Source: Bremia lactucae (Eukaryota > Oomycota > Peronosporomycetes > Peronosporales > Peronosporaceae). Taken from it: DNA of 47,911 bases. Of the stretch, positions 42,047-47,911 are shown piece after piece. The DNA lies in assembly GCF_004359215.1 (NCBI RefSeq), contig NC_090610.1, positions 11,485,988-11,533,898 on the forward strand, given 5' to 3'. Both the position numbers and the translations under genes were made by a program. Position 1 is the first letter of the stretch; each line of letters starts with the position of its first letter. The notes beneath the pieces are model-generated. The model was not told where the DNA came from, ran no database searches, and saw only the letters and a list, made by a program, of their open reading frames with translations.

Positions 42047-45000
42047 TATCTATCGCAGACGCTCGCTGTCCCCCTTTGTCGACAAGTAATCAATACTGGA
42101 TGCCGGACCACCTCTGTAAGGTAAGCAAAGAGTCAATTGTTGTCGACTGGCACAGTGAACTTCATAGCTCTAACTTACACGATATTTCAGGTATGTTACG
42201 ATTGTTCGGCTGCGTTTTTTCTCTTCCGGAGACGCCATCATTGCCGATTATGCGGACAAATCTTCTGTCATGAGTGCAGTAATTATTTCATTGACGGAAC
42301 CTTCCACGGGTTTCCGGGATACGTTCGGGTGTGCGCATTTTGTTTTGAGTTTGCAAATGCCGCTTTAAAGAATGAGATGAAGCCAAAGAAGCACCAGCGA
42401 CTGTCGATAGAAAGCCCGAATGGAAATGAGACATCAAATGAATCGGTTTCTAGCCACCTTAACAAAGCCGCGCCTTATCAACACAATTGTGAAGTTGCGT
42501 TTACACGGCCATCACCGCTAATATTTGGATATTCAGAGAGTTTAAATGATAATTCATTGTTACTGTCACCAGTTGACTCAGATTTAAGAGATCAACCAGA
42601 CGTAAAACAACATGAGGATTCAAGAATCATTACAATCGATTCAGCCAATTCAGTTGAGACATCGGAGAGCTTGATAATGAAGCGGAATAATTGCCCTCAA
42701 GCACGTACAAGAAAAAGACATTATAGCGCAGAACTTCTTAAGATTATTGAGTGCGGTGGGTTAATGGAGAATAAGGCGATTGCTCAAATTAAAGGAAATG
42801 AAGAATTGCCTCATGAAATTAAGAAGTTGTCTGTTTCTGAAAAGATACAAAAGGAAAACGCTGCTTGCCTGCGCACTAAGGCTCAATCGCGAAGAGAAGC
42901 CGCATTGGATAAATGCATGGTACGATACATTTCAATTTATGTAGCGAGTGCGTAGGCTTACTTTGCAAAATTCGATGGATGCAGCAAAACGCCCATGAGC
43001 AGGTTCGCGACGGTATCAAACGATCGATCTCAAATATAGCAAGCAGCTTGCCAGACTCTGAAGTTGTTGATCTGAATCAACTTGCATTGACTCTGGAAGA
43101 TATAACTTCTGTCGTAATAGGTCATTTACTCTTCAGCATGAATTTTCGATCGCCGAATGGTTTTAATTACTCGAACCTCGTCAAAATTAAAAGCATTGCT
43201 ATTCCTGCAAGTTACCAGGCTATTAAAAAAAAGCCGATGTACGATTTCAAATGGCTAGCCGGAACTGTCTGCCACAAGCACTTGAGCCACAAGCAAATGG
43301 CTAAACAGGTTGTTAATCCTCGCATTCTCCTTTTTGCCTGCGGAATAAGCTACGACCGCTCAAGCGGCGCTGGGAAGATGAGCTCCCTTGATACGCTGCT
43401 GGAGCAAGAAAAAAGTTACATGGCCATATTGGTCGATAAAATATCGGCTTTGGAGCCAGATTTGATTTTTGTGGAGAAGACTGTTTCGCGGTATGCCCGG
43501 GAGCTCCTATGTGAGCGCCGAATATCAATTGTGCTTAACGTCAAGAGCGAATTACTATACCGTATTGCACGTCATATTGGAGCTGACGTGTTAACATCGG
43601 TGGATCATGTGGACAAAGCCATTCCTGCTCATGTAACTGGCCGCTGCCGCTCTTTTCGAGTCAAGTCAATCCCTGTCGAATCCGGTATTGAGGTCTTGCC
43701 AGTGGAAAAATTAATAAAAAAAGCATCTGTGATTTTAAGCCGTGTACGTTCTGATACGTACTTGTACCTTGATGGATGCGATCCGCTAAATGGTTGCACT
43801 GTTCTCATAACTGGTCCGTTAAAGCCATCACTGCGAGTATTAAAGCGGCTGACACGTTTAGTGCTATTGATGGCATATCGTTTGGTCTTGGAAGCTAACG
43901 TCCTGTCTCACTTAAGCTTAAACTCCAGAAAACAATCGAATTACATTGAGGAACAACGCACAACTTGGTGCACAACATCAACCCAGCGCATACTTGATCG
44001 TGGAAGTACCAATCCTCGTTTTCATCAATGCGCCGAACCTAAGCATCTTTGTATTGTAATCGGTTCCGATGACGACGTAACATTCGGTAACTTCCTCAAT
44101 CAAGAATTGGCAGCTCTTTCCCTTAAGTGTCAGGTATGTCATTCTGAAATGGAAGTTACTTTACATCAATTGACAAACAAGGGGATTACTTATATGCTTT
44201 GTGCAGAATATAAATTGTAATTCTTTGATGGCTGATCACGCCCATTCATTTAGCTGCCGGTCCGGAACTATTAAAATATCTTTTGAAGAATTGCCGGACA
44301 TTGTCAAACTATCCTCACCCAATTCGGTTAGTCAACTGAAAGGTGCTGGATTAATGGACAAATCGTTTGGCTTTGAACAAGATCTTAATTTGCGAGCAAA
44401 CATTACACCAGATTTCTTGGCTCAAACGTCCTTGCGCAGAACAGAAACGCCAAGTTCGACAGAAAACGAATATCCACAAGTTCTATTTTGGCGATGGTGT
44501 CGCGAATGCGAAAAGGTGTTAACACCAATTATTCCGCTGGAGAAGTATATCTACAAGTATTCGTTTGCCCGATTTTTGGAAGTTCTTTTTACCGAGGCTG
44601 AAGGGAATTCATTGCCAACTTCACCGTCAGCTACGTGTACTCATACTATAAACTCACACGTATTTTTCTTCAACATCGGCAATTCTGTTGCTCGCTTTGA
44701 GTTCTTTCATAAGGTGTCCCTACGCCTTGCTTGTATCGATATAAAGTGCAGCGATAGCGCTCCCTCACGGGCAAAATTTGAGCGGGCAGTTGTTGAAAGT
44801 GAGGCAAGTGCGCGTCTTGCGAGCTTAAAGCGACAACTACAGTCACTAACCAAATCCTTTACGGAAAAAGTACAGGGAATCAATGGGGCTGTGAAGGCTT
44901 TTGAACAGACCAATATGACTCATTATTCCCCGCAACTTATTCTTGAAGTCATGTGCATATCCAAAATGGTGCGAAATGGTGACGCATTGTTTAGGTTTAA

Positions 45001-47017
45001 ATTGAAGCAATTGGAAATCGAATTTGCGGGAAATTTAGGTGCCTGCGATGTCACCCAGCGTGCACTTTATTTGTTTGCTTGCAAATGGATCACTTGCTTG
45101 CTACGACTACGGAAGCTAATTAAGAAACACATTTTGATACAGGCAGCGCCACTTGCTCCAAAAAGTGCGTCTTTTACACTTGGAAGCAGTCTATTCCACC
45201 GTATGGCTGCTTTATCCTCAATGCAATCTCCGCGTACTGCAGGATTTTCGCCACCGGAGCTTGGCGCAACCGTAAGATATTATGGTGGAGATGAGATGAT
45301 CGATCCTCCTTCTCGATGCAGGAGTAGTGTCGCTCTGGGCTCTCTACCCAAGCTGGAGGCATCAACACGAAATGCAACTAGATCTTCTTTAACTCTTGCA
45401 AATGTCGAATCGTCAAAAAGACCAGTAATTCCATTTTTTAGTAGTAAGCACGGTTATGCCGACGAAATTGAGGTACGTAACCTTCAAAGTATTCTCCTTA
45501 ATCATTATAAAAAGCAGACGTAATCGAAGTTTTTCTTAAAAGCTACGTTCAACTTGGAATGAGGCGCTTCAAGATTTAAATCGCATTCTTGGGCGATCAG
45601 ATCCAGAAAAGGGCTTAACGATAGGTCTCCCTGACGCGTTGACAGCAGGGCATCCAAGCCTTCCTTGCCGATCAAAAACTCAAGTAGTGCTCGTAAATGA
45701 GACACAGCCGATTACATACGTCGCGTATGCACTATCGACGGATTCTTACGAAGAAGAGCTTGACGGCTGGAAACTTCGTGTCCACAACGACGCAGTTAAG
45801 TCGGTAGCTGCCCAGATACAAATATTCGATGGAACGAGCACAAATTGGTCGCGTGCCGCTTTGGAAACAACGCTTAATACACCTTTTAGCTTCACAGCAG
45901 TGGAAATGCCGCTTCACGTGTCACTTCTTGCTGGCAAAACATCGTCAACAGCGTCATGCGTATGCTGGGAAATGTCAATGATAGCATACTACCCACTTCA
46001 GGTAAGCAATACAATGCTTATAAATCTTGATTGGAATTTATTTGATTTGGCGATGACACTTGTATGGTAAATAGTTCGAAGTTTTGCGTGAATTATTTTT
46101 CGGGAAATCGCAAAGCTACATTTTCTCGATATCACACGTTGCTCAATGGGACGCAAGTGGTGGCAAATCGGGTGCCTCATTTTTTCGAACACTTGATGAT
46201 CGCTTCATCATCAAACACATTTCATCGAAAGAAATGCAGGTATTCAATTTATGAATCTAGCTGTTTTAATTAAATGCTAATCATATTACAGAGCTTTTTG
46301 GGATGCCTTCCGGCATATTTCTGCTATATGGCGAGCGTTTTCTTTGATGGCAGAGCCAGCCTTTTATCAAAAACATTTGGACTATACCAGACGACGATTG
46401 TCCGAAAGGATACCGGCCAGAGAATGGTGCAGTATATATGCGTTACTGAAAATGCTTTTTACCGAAAACAGATTACGCAAAGATATGACTTGAAGGGAAG
46501 CTCTCGTAATCGTTTCGTCAAGCCACTAGCAAATTTGAAGGTTCAGCAAAACGTTGTCGGGCCACTAGCAAATTTGGAGATTCAGCAAAACGTTGTCGGG
46601 GACCGCGTTCTTCTAGACGGCAATTTTCTAGAGTTTACGAAAGGCTTCCCTCTGGGCGTACTTGCAGAGCACCATCAATATATTTCAAAGGCTGTGGAAA
46701 ATGATACTACGTTTTTGTGCTCAATTAATATCGTGGACTATTCGATGATTTTGGGACTGAGCTTTCGAGAGGGCGACACTGACAAGATACAAGAGGCACC
46801 GTCGGAAATGACCATTGGTATAATTGACTACCTGCGTCAATTCGATTTGATAAAGCGGGTGGAGAGTGTTAGCAAGTCTGTTGGAATGATTGCTGGACAA
46901 TCTTCTCCTACAATCATTGAATCGGGTCTTTATGGTAAACGGTTTAAAGACGCCATGCATCGATATTTTATGCCAGTCTCTTCAATAACGTCCGGTAAAA
47001 ATGAGGATATTTTATGA
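42047..47017 (+). CDS. FAB1: PI3P 5-kinase, PIKfyve/Fab1
   Basis: Makes PI(3,5)P2 on endosome/vacuole membranes. Exons: 42047-42120 (start unresolved), 42191-42919, 42985-44133, 44207-45472, 45543-46001, 46075-46239, 46292-47017; >1500 residues. Order: FYVE finger with W-x-x-D (QYWMPD), RRRHHCRLCGQIFCHECSNY and CAFC (PI3P binding); Cpn60/TCP1-like domain (VNPRILLFACGISYDRSSGA, LLEQEKSYMAILVDKISALE, LNVKSELLYRIARHIGADVL); Cys-rich region (ending SLKCQ-NINCNS); C-terminal kinase with GGKSGASFFRTLDDRFIIKH, YDLKGSSRNRFV, NIVDYSMILGL, EMTIGIIDYLRQFDLIKRVE, and a final GLYGKRFKDAMHRYFMPVSS. A 39-bp tandem duplication lies after DLKGS. Catalytic motifs are intact. The true N-terminus is upstream. 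Confidence 0.92.
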
Positions 47018-47663
47018 ATTCTAGGCAACATTTTTCCACCATGCATCCTTAATATTTGATGATGGTTCCATGTGCTTGGCACGTAAGCTGGTGCCTAATG
47101 AAAGATTGCAGCTGTATCGAGAAAAGTGAACTGCATTTGTATGAAGGAGTGATCTACTTTATATCGGGCAATTTTAATCAAAATATACATAGTAAATGAC
47201 GCAATGTTTATAGCTTTAATTTATAACTTTCGTTCTTGTGTCTATCTGATATAAATGGGTTAGTTAAAAATAATCTTAACTGAGATTTCAAGTTATCAAC
47301 AATTCATAGACAATGGAGAAAAGCAAGTGCTTTGGCATCATTGTGAAGACATTCAGACTTTCACTCTACTTATCAGCTGTAATATGTTTTAAGATGGCCC
47401 GACTTAAAGCGGTTGGAACGTTTCAAGTCCGTTTACCTTTGGGATTCGTACTCAGCCTGCTCCACCCCAGAATATAAATCCAGCACCACCACATGATATG
47501 TAGTCCTATTCTATCAACTCTTCTGTGTGTGAACTATTCACTCCACAAGTTCAAGTACAATTTAAAATCTGAGTTTGCAAGCGTATGAACTGCTCGCTCG
47601 TATCACTTTTTGATCACATGGACTTCGATTGTTAGAATCGGTTGCGGTGAATTAGACGCTTCG
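47018..47663. other. Intergenic, 3' flank of Fab1
   Basis: AT-rich; no gene or known repeat recognised. It ends where an LTR-B begins. Confidence 0.5.
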
Positions 47664-47911
47664 TGTAACGGGGTGTGTCGTTACATAAAATCAACACTTA
47701 AAGGTTGTTAATAAATATATTATCTAAAAGGTAGATAATATTTGAAGAATATTAGTTTATATCGTAATGTTCAGAATTCTTATCCATAAATAGGTATAGA
47801 CCATTATATCTATTTATTCCGCAGACTAATCAGCTGTAGATGTAAACAAAAGAGAGAGACAGATAAGATAAGATTTCAGTTGCATGTTTAGTATTAGTTA
47901 TAATTAAGTTA
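47664..47911 (+). repeat. Gypsy-B LTR, forward, cut by the window edge
   Basis: Starts TGTAACGGGGTGTGTCGTTA and follows the LTR-B sequence (aacacttaaaggttgttaa, ttatctaaaaggtagataat, agagagagacagataag). It is in the orientation opposite to the copies at 1326, 3372 and 23334. It may be a solo LTR or the 5' LTR of an element to the right. Confidence 0.75.

Overview
The window looks like nuclear DNA of an oomycete, probably a Peronosporaceae species (Phytophthora or a downy mildew). The evidence is compact genes with many 50-80 nt GT-AG introns, oomycete-type Ty3/Gypsy, Copia, Mutator-like and tRNA-derived repeats, and conserved eukaryotic proteins (UBL5/Hub1, COG2, PIKfyve/Fab1, an organellar-type glutamyl-tRNA synthetase). 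I cannot name the species. All assignments rest on reading motifs; no database was searched.

Positions 1-26.2 kb are a nested graveyard of transposable elements. I can separate these components. (1) Gypsy family A (LTR of about 520-530 bp, 5' TGTAACGGGCT) has an internally deleted copy at 5654-8962, a 3' end at 1711-2413 and a reverse LTR piece near 9355-9652. (2) Gypsy family B (LTR about 445 bp, termini TGTAACGGGG...CCCCGTTACA) has a long degenerate minus-strand copy at 18046-26060, a plus-strand gag-protease relic at 3816-5653, and LTR pieces at 1326, 3372, 26061 and 47664. (3) Two diverged 3' ends of chromodomain Gypsy elements (1-1087 and 11821-13377) each show a plus-strand chromodomain reading frame overlapped by a long minus-strand reading frame. 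(4) A nearly complete Copia element (13435-18045, 5-bp target duplication AGTGT) has inserted into the second of these. (5) A Mutator-like transposon has inserted into the 5' LTR of Gypsy B and was later broken by a small inversion that split its transposase gene. A separate LTR type and a gag start lie at 10160-10819.

Positions 26.2-28.2 kb are transitional, with only small uncertain genes. From 28.3 to 47.0 kb the window is gene-dense: UBL5/Hub1 (+), a multidomain TKL protein kinase (+), a small membrane protein (+), a possible GT90 fragment (+), glutamyl-tRNA synthetase (+), a cysteine-synthase-like PLP enzyme (-), COG2 (-), and the PI3P 5-kinase PIKfyve/Fab1 (+). A tRNA-derived SINE-like unit sits between the convergent synthetase and cysteine-synthase genes. 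COG2 and Fab1 are head to head over about 475 bp; both act in endomembrane traffic. The inferred exon chains of the kinase, synthetase, PLP enzyme and COG2 each sum to a whole number of codons.

The two most unusual items are the kinase, whose predicted order is two ADF/cofilin-like domains, a ubiquitin-like domain and a TKL kinase, and the repeated sense/antisense overlap at the 3' ends of two different chromodomain retrotransposons.
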